A DNA stretch of 64,000 nt. Source: Aureimonas flava. GTDB lineage: Bacteria > Pseudomonadota > Alphaproteobacteria > Rhizobiales > Rhizobiaceae. Shown piece after piece: positions 38,123 to 47,783 of the stretch (position 1 is the first letter of the stretch; each line of letters begins with the position of its first letter). The position numbers and the translations under genes are program-made. The notes beneath the pieces were generated by a model. It saw nothing but the letters and a program-made list of their open reading frames with translations. It was not told the origin of the DNA and made no database searches. The DNA lies in the NCBI RefSeq assembly GCF_003583935.1, contig NZ_QYRN01000003.1, forward strand, positions 310,001 through 374,000. Reading direction: 5' to 3'.

Positions 38123-38145
38123 AAGCGGCCTCGCGGCCGCTTTTC
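38123..38145 (+). terminator. terminator-like hairpin in the rplY leader
   Basis: AAGCGGCC (38123-38130) pairs with GGCCGCTT (38135-38142) around TCGC, followed by TTTT through 38144. Because the next gene upstream on this strand is prs, about 790 bp away, it may be a leader attenuator for rplY or a stray signal. Confidence 0.5.
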
Positions 38146-38206
38146 GTCGTTCCGGCGCAAGGCTTGGCCGGTCCGGCATCCTCTGAACGAAACAAGGATT
38201 GAAACC

Positions 38207-38869
38207 ATGAGCGAGAGCTACACGGTCAAGGCCGAAGCGCGCGAGAAGGTCGGCAAGGGGGCCGCCAGGCATCTCCGTCGCAACGGACTGGTGCCCGCCG
38301 TCATCTACGGCGACAAGCAGGAGCCCCTGCCGATCGCGGTCCCTTACAAGGAGACCTTCCTGAAGCTGCACGCGGGCGGCTTCCTGACCACGGTCATCAC
38401 GGTCGACGTCGGCGGTAAGCAGATCAAGGTCCTCCCCAAGGACTACCAGCTCGACGTCGTCAAGGACACGCTGGTCCACGTCGACTACCTGCGCGTCTCG
38501 GACCGCACGGAAGTCACGGTGCGCATCCCGGTGCACTTCGAGAACGAGGACGCAGCGCCCGGCATCAAGGCCAAGGACGGCTCGCTCAACGTCGTGCACC
38601 ACGACATCGAGGTCGTGTGCGCCGCGCAGGCGATCCCGGAGGGCTTCACGCTCGACCTGACCGGCCTCGACATCGGCGACGCGCTGCATGCCTCGAACCT
38701 GAGCCTCGGCAAGGGCGTGCGCCTCACCAGCGACGAGGATTTCGTGATCGCCACGATCGTCCCGCCGATGGCCGAGGAGACCGACGAGCTCGACGCCGAG
38801 ACGCCGGAGACCGAGGTCATCGAGCAGACCGACGACAAGGCCGAGGACGAGCCGAAGTCCGGCAACTGA
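38207..38869 (+). CDS. rplY: 50S ribosomal protein L25/general stress protein Ctc
   Basis: The 220-residue protein has the 5S-rRNA-binding L25 domain ('[19 protein letters not shown]' and '[17 protein letters not shown]') and the Ctc-type C-terminal domain ('[16 protein letters not shown]', 'ITIVPPM'-like end), with an acidic tail after residue 190 ('[18 protein letters not shown]'). It binds 5S rRNA in the large subunit. ATG at 38207. It lies before pth and ychF, the usual rplY-pth-ychF order. Confidence 0.95.
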   Translation: MSESYTVKAEAREKVGKGAARHLRRNGLVPAVIYGDKQEPLPIAVPYKETFLKLHAGGFLTTVITVDVGGKQIKVLPKDYQLDVVKDTLVHVDYLRVSDRTEVTVRIPVHFENEDAAPGIKAKDGSLNVVHHDIEVVCAAQAIPEGFTLDLTGLDIGDALHASNLSLGKGVRLTSDEDFVIATIVPPMAEETDELDAETPETEVIEQTDDKAEDEPKSGN

Positions 38870-38876
38870 TCGACCC

Positions 38877-38906
38877 GCGGCGGGCGGGCTTCGGCCCGTC
38901 CGCCGC
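38877..38906 (+). other. intercistronic hairpin between rplY and pth
   Basis: GCGGCGGGCGGGC (38877-38889) pairs with GCCCGTCCGCCGC (38894-38906) with one G-U pair around a TTCG tetraloop. No T tract, so probably an mRNA-stabilising or partial-terminator hairpin within the operon. Confidence 0.5.
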
Positions 38907-38962
38907 ATCGCGCATGACGGGACCGGCGGCGAGCCGGCCCCGGATCGCTGGAGGACGGGCAC

Positions 38963-39685
38963 ATGCTCCTCATGGTGGGACTGGGCAATCCCGGCGCGCA
39001 ATATGCCGGAAACCGGCACAATATCGGCTTCATGGCCGTGGACGAGATCGCCCGCGCGCCTGGCTTCTCCCCCTGGTCGAAGAAGTTCCACGGCGAGATC
39101 GCCGATGGGCAGGTCGCGGGCGAGAAGGTCCTCCTCCTGAAGCCGCAGACCTTCATGAACGACAGCGGCCGCTCGGTTCAGGCCGCGGCGAGCTTCTACC
39201 GGATCTCCCCGGACCGGATCGTGGTGTTCCACGACGAGCTGGATCTTCCGCCGGGCAAGCTGCGCGTGAAGACCGGCGGCGGCCACGGCGGCCACAACGG
39301 GCTGCGCTCCATCGACGCCCATCTCGGCAAGGAGTACCGGCGCGTGCGCCTCGGCATCGGGCATCCCGGCGCCAAGGAGCGCGTCAACCCGCATGTCCTC
39401 GGCGACTTCGCCAAGGCGGACCGCGACTGGCTGGAGCCGATGCTGGAGGCTGTGGCGCGCAACGCCGACACGCTCGCCCGGGGCGAGGACGCCGTGTTCA
39501 TGAACAAGGTGACGCTGGCGACCGGCGGCGTGCAGGAGCCGAGCGGCGCCCGGGGCGCCGCGAAGGCGGCCAGCGGCGAGAGCCACGTGCGTCAGGCACG
39601 CGGGAGCCAGCCCCCCTCGCCGCCTGCGAGCGGCCCGATGGCTGGCATGCTGCGCCGGCTCCTGGGCGGCGGCGACACGACCTGA
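38963..39685 (+). CDS. pth: peptidyl-tRNA hydrolase
   Basis: Pth releases tRNA from peptidyl-tRNA dropped by ribosomes. The 240-residue protein has '[20 protein letters not shown]' with catalytic His19, '[16 protein letters not shown]', '[20 protein letters not shown]' and '[19 protein letters not shown]'. About 45 residues after the usual end are a Gly/Ala/Ser/Pro-rich tail, as in other Hyphomicrobiales. The ATG at 38963 has GGAGG upstream. Confidence 0.96.
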   Translation: MLLMVGLGNPGAQYAGNRHNIGFMAVDEIARAPGFSPWSKKFHGEIADGQVAGEKVLLLKPQTFMNDSGRSVQAAASFYRISPDRIVVFHDELDLPPGKLRVKTGGGHGGHNGLRSIDAHLGKEYRRVRLGIGHPGAKERVNPHVLGDFAKADRDWLEPMLEAVARNADTLARGEDAVFMNKVTLATGGVQEPSGARGAAKAASGESHVRQARGSQPPSPPASGPMAGMLRRLLGGGDTT

Positions 39686-39761
39686 TCCCACCCTCCCCTT
39701 CCCTTCCCTCGGGCGCCCGGACGGGCCGGCCCGCATCCACCAGACACAGGCAAGAGATTCC

Positions 39762-40865
39762 ATGGGCTTTCGCTGCGGCATCGTCGGACTTCCCAACGTC
39801 GGCAAGTCCACCCTCTTCAACGCGCTGACCAAGACCGCCGCCGCCCAGGCCGCGAACTACCCGTTCTGCACGATCGAGCCCAACACCGGCGATGTCGGCG
39901 TGCCCGATCCGCGCATGGCGCCCATCGCCAAGATCGGCAAGTCGGCGCAGATCATCCCGACCCGGATCACCTTCGTGGACATCGCGGGCCTCGTGCGCGG
40001 CGCCTCCAAGGGCGAGGGGCTCGGCAACCAGTTCCTCGCCAACATCCGCGAGGTGGATGCGATCGTCCACGTGCTGCGCTGCTTCGAAGACGACGACATC
40101 ACCCATGTCGAGGGCCGCATCGATCCCGCGGCGGACGCGGAGACGGTGGAGACCGAGCTCATGCTCTCCGACCTCGAGAGCCTGGAGCGCCGCATCGTCG
40201 GCGTGCGCAAGAAGGCGCAAGGGAAGGACAAGGAATCCCTGGCGCAGCTTCCGGTGATGGAGGGGGCGCTGGCGCGGCTGCAGAACGGCGAGGCCGCACG
40301 CACCCTCCTGCCGACGCTCGACGCCGAGGAGCGCCAGCAGCTCCGCAACCTCAACCTCCTGACCTCCAAGCCCGTGCTCTACGTCTGCAACGTCGCGGAA
40401 GGCGACGCGGCCACCGGCAACGCGCATTCGCAGGCGGTCGCCGACATGGCGGCCCGCCAGGGCGCGCGCAGCGTCGTGATCTCGGCCGCGATCGAGGCGG
40501 AGATCGCCCAGCTCGGCGAGGACGAGGTCGGCGAATACCTGGAGGCGATGGGGCTCAGCGAGCCGGGCCTCGACCGGCTGATCCGCGAGGGCTATGCGCT
40601 GCTCGACCTCATCACCTATTTCACGGTGGGGCCGAAGGAAACGCGCGCCTGGACCGTGAAGCGCGGCGCGAAGGCACCGCAGGCGGCCGGCGTGATCCAT
40701 ACCGATTTCGAGAAGGGCTTCATCCGGGCCCAGACCATCGCCTACGACGACTTCGTGTCGCTGGGGGGCGAGGTGGCGGCCAAGGAGGCCGGCAAGGCGC
40801 GCGACGAGGGCAAGGAATACGTCGTCCAGGACGGCGACGTGATGCTGTTCAAGTTCAACGTCTGA
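39762..40865 (+). CDS. ychF: redox-regulated ATPase YchF (Obg family)
   Basis: The 367-residue protein has 'GLPNVGKSTLFNALTKT' (P-loop), 'FVDIAGLVRGASKGEGLGN' (switch II), the altered G4 'VCNVAEGD' region and a C-terminal TGS domain ('DLITYFTVGPKETRAWTVKR' and 'IHTDFEKGFIRAQTIAYDDF'). YchF/OLA1 binds ATP rather than GTP and associates with ribosomes. Start ATG 39762. Confidence 0.97.
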   Translation: MGFRCGIVGLPNVGKSTLFNALTKTAAAQAANYPFCTIEPNTGDVGVPDPRMAPIAKIGKSAQIIPTRITFVDIAGLVRGASKGEGLGNQFLANIREVDAIVHVLRCFEDDDITHVEGRIDPAADAETVETELMLSDLESLERRIVGVRKKAQGKDKESLAQLPVMEGALARLQNGEAARTLLPTLDAEERQQLRNLNLLTSKPVLYVCNVAEGDAATGNAHSQAVADMAARQGARSVVISAAIEAEIAQLGEDEVGEYLEAMGLSEPGLDRLIREGYALLDLITYFTVGPKETRAWTVKRGAKAPQAAGVIHTDFEKGFIRAQTIAYDDFVSLGGEVAAKEAGKARDEGKEYVVQDGDVMLFKFNV

Positions 40866-40895
40866 GGTCGCACCCGGCGGCCGAGTCCGCCCCGG

Positions 40896-42686
40896 TCAGG
40901 CCGCGGCCTCGTCCCGCCTAGCGGCGGTGCCGCCGCCGGGCTGCGCGGCAGGCCCGAGCGTCGCCAGCGTCGCGTTGCTGAGGCGCACGCGGTTCCGCCC
41001 CGCCGCCTTGGCGTCGTAGAGCGCCCGGTCGGCGATGCTGAACAGCGCCTGCCAGGACGCGACCGGGCCGCCCTGGTGCGCCAGCCCGAAGCTTGCCGTG
41101 ATGCGGATCGTCCCGGCCGTGGTGCGCACCGCGAGGCCCTCCACTTCGCCACGCAGCTCCTCCGCGAAGGCGAGCGCCATCTCCAGCCCGTCGGACCGCA
41201 CCACGATCGCGAACTCCTCGCCGCCGTATCGCGCGACCACGATGTCCTCGCCCGCCCTCTTGCGAAGGCAGGCCGAGAAGGCGGCAAGGACCTCGTCGCC
41301 CGGACCGTGCCCGTAGGTGTCGTTGACGGCCTTGAAGTGGTCGATGTCGCCGAGGATGGCGACATAGTCGCGCCCCTGTTCGCCGAGTCCGTCGAGCCGG
41401 GCGAAGAGGCCGCGCCGGTTGGGCAGGCCGGTCAGTTCGTCCGTTTCCGACAGGGTGCGCAGCTTCTCCGCCAGTTCGGCGCGCTCCTGCTCGAGGACCA
41501 TACGCTGATGGTCCCGCGTCTCCAGCGTTTCCAGCGCCTTGTAGAGGCTTCTCACGGCGAGGACGGAGCCTTCGTAGCGCCGGCGGCTCAGCGGCCGCCG
41601 CTCGCAAAGGGCGAGGATCTGGTCCCGCAAGCCAAACAGCGGCCGAAGCATCTGGCGATACAGGACCCAGGTGGCGATCGCCGTCATCACCAGGATGAGG
41701 CCGGTCAGGAAGACCACCAGCTTCATCTGCAGCAGCGTCGACTCCTGGATCGCCACGGCCTCCTTCATCATCGCGTCGACGTAGAGGTTCCGCATGCGCA
41801 GGATCGGCAGGGTGGTGGGCGCGTAGACCTCCGAAATCCGATCGCCCCGCTCGGTCGCGTTGAGCGGCCGGCGGGAATAGGTCTCAATGGCGCGCGTGAG
41901 GAACGGGAAACCCTTGCCGAAATAGATCGCGCGGATGTCCTCGTGCGCCTGCCTCAGCTGCGGCGAATCGAACCCGAACTCGAGCTGTGAGACGCCGACG
42001 TCCCAAAGGGCCAGAATGCGTTGCTGGACGCGCATGCTGGTCATCACCGCCTCCGGGGGGATCACCTCGGACCGCTTGAGCGCGGGCATCACCTCGGAGG
42101 GAAGCCGCGTCGCCGACTCGTAGAGCGCACCGAGCAGGCGCGCAACGTTGACTCGCCCCGCGAGGCTTTCGTCGGCCTCGATCACGCGTTGCGCCGCCTT
42201 GTCCACGAACGGAACATAGGCTTGCGAGATCGCGGACATGCCCCGCGCGACGCGAAGTTGGAGCGACACTTGCCGCGCCTCCAGCGGCAGCGCCAGCAGC
42301 GCGTCCGCCCCGCGCCGCTCCTCGCGCAGGAGGGCGGTCAGGAAGTTGAAGTTCATCCCCTCCTGCAGCTTCTCGGCTTCGACGCGCGCGCGGAAGCGCG
42401 CGATGGCGCGGTCGGCATCGTTGCGTGCAGCCTTCAGCTCGGTCTGAAGATCGCCGGCGTCCTCGGGGTCGACGCTGAGGGCGAGCTCCAGCGGGCGCCG
42501 CTCCTTGGTGATCGCCGTCGCGGCCGCGGTGGCGAGCTCGAAGAGCTGCAGTTCGACCAGCGAGGCTCCGGCGCGTTGATACTGATCCAGCACTCCGCGT
42601 AGAGCGATCGATCCGATGATCATGCTCGACGCCAGGGCGATGATCGAGCTGATGCGAATGAGATCGAGTGACGGAAGCCGGAACAT
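40896..42686 (-). CDS. membrane-anchored diguanylate cyclase (GGDEF domain)
   Basis: The 596-residue protein has transmembrane helix 1 at residues about 10-28, a long mostly helical extracytoplasmic region, helix 2 around residues 320-340 ('FLTGLILVMTAIATWVLY'), a coiled linker and a GGDEF domain with 'ETDELTGLPNRRGLFARL', 'GDIDHFKAVNDTYGHGPGD' and active-site 'RYGGEEFAIVVR' (GGEEF about residues 488-492). It should make c-di-GMP. No RxxD inhibitory site stands before GGEEF, so product feedback by that route is unlikely. The signal domain belongs to no family I recognise. A shared terminator precedes it. Confidence 0.92.
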   Translation of the reverse strand: MFRLPSLDLIRISSIIALASSMIIGSIALRGVLDQYQRAGASLVELQLFELATAAATAITKERRPLELALSVDPEDAGDLQTELKAARNDADRAIARFRARVEAEKLQEGMNFNFLTALLREERRGADALLALPLEARQVSLQLRVARGMSAISQAYVPFVDKAAQRVIEADESLAGRVNVARLLGALYESATRLPSEVMPALKRSEVIPPEAVMTSMRVQQRILALWDVGVSQLEFGFDSPQLRQAHEDIRAIYFGKGFPFLTRAIETYSRRPLNATERGDRISEVYAPTTLPILRMRNLYVDAMMKEAVAIQESTLLQMKLVVFLTGLILVMTAIATWVLYRQMLRPLFGLRDQILALCERRPLSRRRYEGSVLAVRSLYKALETLETRDHQRMVLEQERAELAEKLRTLSETDELTGLPNRRGLFARLDGLGEQGRDYVAILGDIDHFKAVNDTYGHGPGDEVLAAFSACLRKRAGEDIVVARYGGEEFAIVVRSDGLEMALAFAEELRGEVEGLAVRTTAGTIRITASFGLAHQGGPVASWQALFSIADRALYDAKAAGRNRVRLSNATLATLGPAAQPGGGTAARRDEAAA

Positions 42687-42775
42687 CGCGATCCCCTTGA
42701 AATTACCGAAGCCTATCCCAGCAAAAGTGAAGGTTCCCTCAACCGTGGGATGCGCTCCGGCGCAAGTTCGGCAAG

Positions 42776-42801
42776 AAAAAGGGGCCCGGAGGCCCCTTTT
42801 T
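42776..42801. terminator. strong terminator downstream of petC
   Basis: AAAAAGGGGCC (42776-42786) pairs perfectly with GGCCCCTTTTT (42791-42801) around CGGA. It has A/T runs on both sides and could work in both directions; it closes the petABC operon on the minus strand. Confidence 0.93.
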
Positions 42802-42824
42802 CTGCATACGTTACGGGTCGTCGC

Positions 42825-43790
42825 TCAGTGCGGCGTGTCGGCCCACACGCGTCGCTTGACGAGATACAGCATGATCGCGAAGCCGATCAGGAAGATCATC
42901 ACCACGAAACCCGTCGCCTTGCGTTCCACGAGGTGGGGCTCGGCCGCCCACATCAGGAAGGCGGACACGTCACGCGAGTACTGCTCCAACGTCTGAGGCG
43001 CGCCGTCGTCGTAGGTCACCTGACCTTCGCTGAGCGGCGGGGCCATCGCGAGGGCGGGACCGGAGATGAAGTGCGGGTTGTAGTAGGTGCCCGGCTGGAT
43101 GGTCACGTCGGCGGGCGCATCCTCGTAGCCGGTCAGCAGCGCGTGGATGTAGTCCGGTCCGCCTTCGGCGTACTGGCTCCAGGGTAGGATGTCGAACAGG
43201 AAGCGCGGGAAGCCGCGTTCCACCGAGCGCGCCTTGGCGATCAGCGACAGGTCCGGCGGATGGGCCCCGCCGAGCGCGGCGGCGGCCGCCTCCGGGTTCG
43301 GGAAGGGAGACGGCAGCCGATCGGACGGGATGCCCGGCCGCTGGAACATCTCGCCCTGCGCGTTGGGCGCCGGATCGGTGATCTGGTACTCGGCCGCGAG
43401 CGCGCGGACCTGCTCGTCGCTGTAGCCGAGAGCCCCGAAGTTCCGGAAGGACACCAGGTTCATCGAATGGCAGTTCGAGCAGACTTCCTTGTAGACCTTC
43501 AGGCCGCGCTGAAGCTGCCCGAGGTCCCAGTGCCCGAACGGTCCGGCGAAGCTCCAGGAGAGCTCGGCCGGCTTCTTGAGCGGGTAGTGCGGGGTATGCG
43601 AAGCGGCGTGCTCGCCTTCGGCCCCGGTCGCGGCCTCGCCGCCGCTGCCCGATTCCGGCGCAGCCCCCGGAGCGGCACCCTCGACCTGGCCGGCGGGAGC
43701 CGCCGGCTCCTGCGCCCGGCCGAGCACCGGCGTCAGCACCACGCCGGCGGCCAGAAGGGCTGGAAGAAGCTTTCTCATTGCAAGGTCCAT
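42825..43790 (-). CDS. petC: cytochrome c1
   Basis: Cytochrome c1 takes electrons from the Rieske protein and passes them to cytochrome c in the bc1 complex. The 321-residue protein has a signal peptide, a Gly/Ala/Glu-rich insertion (residues about 30-60), the heme site 'KEVCSNCHSMNLVSF' (CSNCH at 104-108), the Met ligand region 'GPALAMAPPLSEGQV' and a C-terminal membrane anchor ('GFVVMIFLIGFAIMLYLV'). Start: ATG at 43788-43790 or the one four codons later. It follows petB by 11 bp. Confidence 0.95.
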   Translation of the reverse strand: MDLAMRKLLPALLAAGVVLTPVLGRAQEPAAPAGQVEGAAPGAAPESGSGGEAATGAEGEHAASHTPHYPLKKPAELSWSFAGPFGHWDLGQLQRGLKVYKEVCSNCHSMNLVSFRNFGALGYSDEQVRALAAEYQITDPAPNAQGEMFQRPGIPSDRLPSPFPNPEAAAAALGGAHPPDLSLIAKARSVERGFPRFLFDILPWSQYAEGGPDYIHALLTGYEDAPADVTIQPGTYYNPHFISGPALAMAPPLSEGQVTYDDGAPQTLEQYSRDVSAFLMWAAEPHLVERKATGFVVMIFLIGFAIMLYLVKRRVWADTPH

Positions 43791-43801
43791 GGGTCGCTTC
43801 G

Positions 43802-45100
43802 TCAGCCTTTGGTTTCGGGAGAGGCGGCGGCCCCGGCGGGCACCCCGCGCGCGGCGCCGTGCTTGGCCAGCACCGCCTCCGTGATCGAGTTCGGCAGCTT
43901 CCGCGGCGTCTCGATCAGACCGAGCACCGGCAGGACGATCAGGAAGTGCGCGAAGTAGTAGATCGTGCCGATCAGCGACAGGGTCGGATAGATGCCCTCC
44001 GCCGGGCGCGAGCCGAGCCAGCCGAGGACCACGGCGTTGGCCGCGAAGACCCAGAAGAAGATCTTGTAGATCGGCCGGTAGCTCGTGGAGCGGACGCGGC
44101 TCGTGTCGAGCCAGGGCAGGAAGAACAGGATGATGATCGACCCGAACATCACCAGCACGCCGCCGAGCTTGGAATCGATCGGTCCGATGTTGAAGGTGAT
44201 GGCGCGCAGCATCGCGTAGAACGGCAGGAAGTACCATTCCGGGACGATGTGGGCGGGCGTCTGCAGCGGGTTGGCCGGAATGTAGTTGTCCGGGTGGCCC
44301 ATGTAGTTCGGCATGTAGAAGACGAAGTACGAGAAGAAGGCCAGGAACACGACCATCGCGAACCCGTCCTTGATGGTCGCGTGCGGCGTGAAGGGCACGG
44401 TGTCCTTGGACGACTTGATCTCGACGCCGGTCGGGTTGGTCTGGCCCACCACGTGCAGCGCCCAGATGTGCAGGATCACGACGCCCGCGATCATGAAGGG
44501 CAGCAGGTAGTGCAGCGCGAAGAAGCGGTTGAGCGTCGCATTGTCCACCGCGAAGCCGCCGAGCAGCAGCGTCTGGATCGGGCCGCCGATGCCCGGGAAG
44601 GCGGTGAAGAAGCCGGTGATCACCGTGGCGCCCCAGAAGGACATCTGGCCCCAGGGCAGGACGTAGCCCATGAAGGCGGTGGCCATCATCAGCAGGAAGA
44701 TCACGACGCCGAGGATCCACATGATCTCGCGCGGCGCCTTGTAGGAGCCGTAGTAGAGGCCGCGGAAGATGTGGACGTAGACGGCGATGAAGAAGAAGGA
44801 GGCGCCGTTGGCGTGCATGTAGCGCAGCAGCCAGCCCCAGTTCACGTCGCGCACGATGCTCTCGACGGACTGGAAGGCGATGCCGGAATTGGCCGCATAG
44901 TGCATGGCCAGGACGACGCCGGTCAGGATCTGGATGCCGAGGAACAGCGCCAGGATGCCGCCGAACGTATAGGCGTAGCTCAGGTTGCGCGGCACCGGAA
45001 AGGCCACGAACGAATCGTAGAGGAGCCGGGGGAGCGGCAGGCGGGCGTCGAGCCAGCGCATGACGCCGCTGGTCGGCACGTAGGACGAAGGACCACTCAT
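43802..45100 (-). CDS. petB: cytochrome b of the bc1 complex
   Basis: Cytochrome b holds both b-type hemes and the Qo and Qi sites. The 432-residue protein has eight helices, paired heme-ligand His in '[11 protein letters not shown]', '[17 protein letters not shown]', '[13 protein letters not shown]' and '[14 protein letters not shown]', and the Qo motif '[15 protein letters not shown]' (PEWY). The C-terminus has a short Ala/Gly-rich tail. It lies 19 bp after petA and 11 bp before petC. Confidence 0.98.
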   Translation of the reverse strand: MSGPSSYVPTSGVMRWLDARLPLPRLLYDSFVAFPVPRNLSYAYTFGGILALFLGIQILTGVVLAMHYAANSGIAFQSVESIVRDVNWGWLLRYMHANGASFFFIAVYVHIFRGLYYGSYKAPREIMWILGVVIFLLMMATAFMGYVLPWGQMSFWGATVITGFFTAFPGIGGPIQTLLLGGFAVDNATLNRFFALHYLLPFMIAGVVILHIWALHVVGQTNPTGVEIKSSKDTVPFTPHATIKDGFAMVVFLAFFSYFVFYMPNYMGHPDNYIPANPLQTPAHIVPEWYFLPFYAMLRAITFNIGPIDSKLGGVLVMFGSIIILFFLPWLDTSRVRSTSYRPIYKIFFWVFAANAVVLGWLGSRPAEGIYPTLSLIGTIYYFAHFLIVLPVLGLIETPRKLPNSITEAVLAKHGAARGVPAGAAASPETKG

Positions 45101-45119
45101 GTTCTTTGTGCCTCTTGCC

Positions 45120-45680
45120 TCAGCCGATGCGGACGGTGGTGGGATTGGGGAAGGTGTAGAGCGGCACCGCCATGTTCTCCGGCGCCGGCCCCTTCCGGAT
45201 ACGGCCGGCCGTGTCGTAGTGCGAGCCGTGGCATGGGCAGTACCAGCCGTCGTAGTCGCCGGACTGGCCGAGCGGCACGCAGCCGAGATGGGTGCATACG
45301 CCCACCATCACGAGCCACTGCTCCTGGCCTTCGGCAGCGCGGTTGACGTCGGTGGCGGGCGCGTCGCCCGGCAGGTTGGCGTTGCGCGCGATCGGGTCCT
45401 TGAGCGCGGACAGATCGACGGCCTTGCCCTCCTCGATCTCCTTGGGCGTGCGCTGCCGGATGAAGATCGGCTTGCCGCGCCACTTGGCGGTGATCGACTG
45501 GCCGGCCGCGATCTGGCTGATGTCGACATCGACCTGCGCGAGCGCGAGCGTCGCGGCGTCGGGGTTCATCTGATCGATGAACGGCCAGACCGCCGCGGCG
45601 GCACCGACGACGCCGGCCGCCCCCGTCGCGATGTAGAGAAAATCCCGGCGTGTGGGTTCGCTGCTGTGATCGACGCTCAC
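45120..45680 (-). CDS. petA: ubiquinol-cytochrome c reductase iron-sulfur (Rieske) subunit
   Basis: The Rieske subunit carries the 2Fe-2S cluster that oxidises ubiquinol. It has a twin-arginine anchor '[18 protein letters not shown]', and the cluster boxes '[10 protein letters not shown]' and '[15 protein letters not shown]' (Cys and His ligands plus the disulfide Cys). The chosen GTG (45678-45680) gives 186 residues beginning before '[12 protein letters not shown]', the family's usual start; an ATG at 45738-45740 or 45758 would give a longer N-tail. First gene of the petABC operon. Confidence 0.94.
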   Translation of the reverse strand: MSVDHSSEPTRRDFLYIATGAAGVVGAAAAVWPFIDQMNPDAATLALAQVDVDISQIAAGQSITAKWRGKPIFIRQRTPKEIEEGKAVDLSALKDPIARNANLPGDAPATDVNRAAEGQEQWLVMVGVCTHLGCVPLGQSGDYDGWYCPCHGSHYDTAGRIRKGPAPENMAVPLYTFPNPTTVRIG

Positions 45681-45902
45681 GGAAGAAATGCGCTCCTTCA
45701 GGGCCGGCACGCCGATGCGGCGCGTCTGCCTCAGTCCCATCACGACCTCGCGGAGCACACCGAGCGCCGGAGCGACCGCGCCCTCCCCTAGAGCCGTTTC
45801 GGCCGCGATTTCTAAGCGCCCACTTGGAACTTGTCCAGACTGTGGCGGCGGTTCGGGCGGTTATGTCGCTCGATGAACACGCCCCGCCCCGGACGGGCGC
45901 CC

Positions 45903-47783
45903 CTACTCGGCGGCGGCGGGGAGAAAGCCGCCCGACTGGCGCCGCCAGAGCCCCGCGTAGAGGCCGCCGCGACGCACCAGCTCGGCATGCGTCCCCTCCT
46001 CCACGATGCGCCCCGCGTCGATCACCACCAAGCGGTCGAGCTGCGCGATGGTGGACAGGCGATGGGCGATGGCGATCACCGTCCGCCCCTCCATCATCCC
46101 TTCCAGATTGTCCTGGATCGCCGCCTCGACCTCCGAATCCAGCGCCGAGGTCGCCTCGTCGAGCACCAGCACCGGCGCGTTCTTAAGGAACACGCGGGCA
46201 ATGGCGATGCGCTGGCGCTGGCCGCCCGACAGCTTGACGCCCCGCTCGCCCACATAGGCGTCGAGCCCGACGCGTCCGTTCGGGTCGCGCACCGTGCCGA
46301 TGAAGCCGAGCGCGTCGGCGCGCCGGGCGGCGGACAGGATCTCGTCCTCGCCCGCCTCCGGCCGACCGTAGGCGATGTTGTCGCGGATCGAACGATGAAA
46401 CAGCGAGGTGTCCTGGGTGACGACGCCGATCTCGTTGCGCAGCGAGGTCTGCGTCACGCCCGCGATGTCCTGCCCGTCGAGGAGGATCGTTCCCTTCTCC
46501 ACGTCGTAGAGTCGCAGCAGGAGGTTCACCAGCGTCGTCTTTCCGGCTCCCGAGCGGCCCACCAGCCCGACCTTCTCGCCGGGGCGGATCGCGAGCGAGA
46601 AGTTCTCGATCACCCCCGCACCCTTGCCGTAGTGGAAGGTCACGTCGCGAAATTCCACCGCGCCGCCGGCGGGGCGGATCGGCGCCGCGTCCGGCCGGTC
46701 CACCAGCGCCGGCTGGGCCGAGACGGTCGCCACAGCGTCCTGCACCGTGCCGTAGTTGCGCACCAGGCCGTTGATGTTGAACATCATCCAGCCGCTCATC
46801 TGGTTGAGCCGCAGCACGAGGCCGAGCGCGGTGGCGACGTCGCCGGTGGTGGTGGTGCCCGCGGTCCAGGAGTGGAGCGCCAGGGCGCCGATCGCCGTCA
46901 TCATGAAGCCGTTGAGCACGGCCACGGCGGTGCGCACCGCCGTGATCGCGCGCGTCGTCGCGCGGATCGCGTCCACGAAGCGCCGGAAGCCGTCCAGCAC
47001 GAAGGCGTCCTGCCGCCGGCCGGGATCGAAGAGCTTCACCGCCAGGATGTTGGTGAAGCTGTCCACCACGCGGCCCGACATCACCGAGCGCGCCTCCGCG
47101 CTCTCGCGCCCGGCGCGGCGGATGCGCGGCAGGAGGGTGCGCACGATCCAGCCGTATCCGGCCGCCCAGACCAGGAGCACGAGCCCCATCCAGGGATCCA
47201 TCGCGCCGAGGATCGCCACCGTCAGGACCGCGAAGGTGACGAAGCTCCAGAAGGTCTGGAGCGTGGTGACGATGAAGTCGCCCGTCGCCTCGCCCACCTG
47301 CTGCACCTTCTGCGCGACGCGGCCGGCGAAGTCGTTCTGGAAGAACGTGTAGGACTGGTCCATCAGGCGGCGGTACGACTGCCAGCGGATACGGTTGTAG
47401 AGCGAGGGCACGATGACCTGCTGCTCCAGGACGGAAGCGGCGAAGAGCACCAGCGTGCGCACCAGGAGGGTGGAGGCCGCCAGGATCGCGAGCAGCCAGA
47501 AATGGTCGGCCACCAGCGTCGCGGGCGAGGACGACCCCAAGGCATCCACCACCCAGCCGACGGCCGCGTAGAGCAGCGCGTCCACCCCGCCGGTCAGGCC
47601 ACCGGTGACCAGGAGCGCGAGGAACGGCCACTTCGCCTCGCGCGCGAAATGCCAGATGAAGCGGTTGGTCTCGCGCGGCAGCGGCGGCAGGGCGCCGACG
47701 CGGCGAGGCTCGGCATCGCCGGCCTCCACGTCGCCATAGGGATCGATGACGCGCTCGAAGCGGCGCAGCAGCCGGTCGATCAT
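45903..47783 (-). CDS. ABC exporter, fused permease/ATPase (second of a pair)
   Basis: The 626-residue protein has six helices (about residues 40-330) and a nucleotide-binding domain with Walker A 'GRSGAGKTT' near residue 408, signature 'LSGGQRQRIAIARV' near 517 and Walker B '[13 protein letters not shown]' with catalytic Glu. Its ATG overlaps the stop of the neighbouring exporter by 4 bp (ATGA), so the two are translated together and may form a heterodimer; both ATP sites look intact. The substrate is unknown. Confidence 0.9.
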   Translation of the reverse strand: MIDRLLRRFERVIDPYGDVEAGDAEPRRVGALPPLPRETNRFIWHFAREAKWPFLALLVTGGLTGGVDALLYAAVGWVVDALGSSSPATLVADHFWLLAILAASTLLVRTLVLFAASVLEQQVIVPSLYNRIRWQSYRRLMDQSYTFFQNDFAGRVAQKVQQVGEATGDFIVTTLQTFWSFVTFAVLTVAILGAMDPWMGLVLLVWAAGYGWIVRTLLPRIRRAGRESAEARSVMSGRVVDSFTNILAVKLFDPGRRQDAFVLDGFRRFVDAIRATTRAITAVRTAVAVLNGFMMTAIGALALHSWTAGTTTTGDVATALGLVLRLNQMSGWMMFNINGLVRNYGTVQDAVATVSAQPALVDRPDAAPIRPAGGAVEFRDVTFHYGKGAGVIENFSLAIRPGEKVGLVGRSGAGKTTLVNLLLRLYDVEKGTILLDGQDIAGVTQTSLRNEIGVVTQDTSLFHRSIRDNIAYGRPEAGEDEILSAARRADALGFIGTVRDPNGRVGLDAYVGERGVKLSGGQRQRIAIARVFLKNAPVLVLDEATSALDSEVEAAIQDNLEGMMEGRTVIAIAHRLSTIAQLDRLVVIDAGRIVEEGTHAELVRRGGLYAGLWRRQSGGFLPAAAE

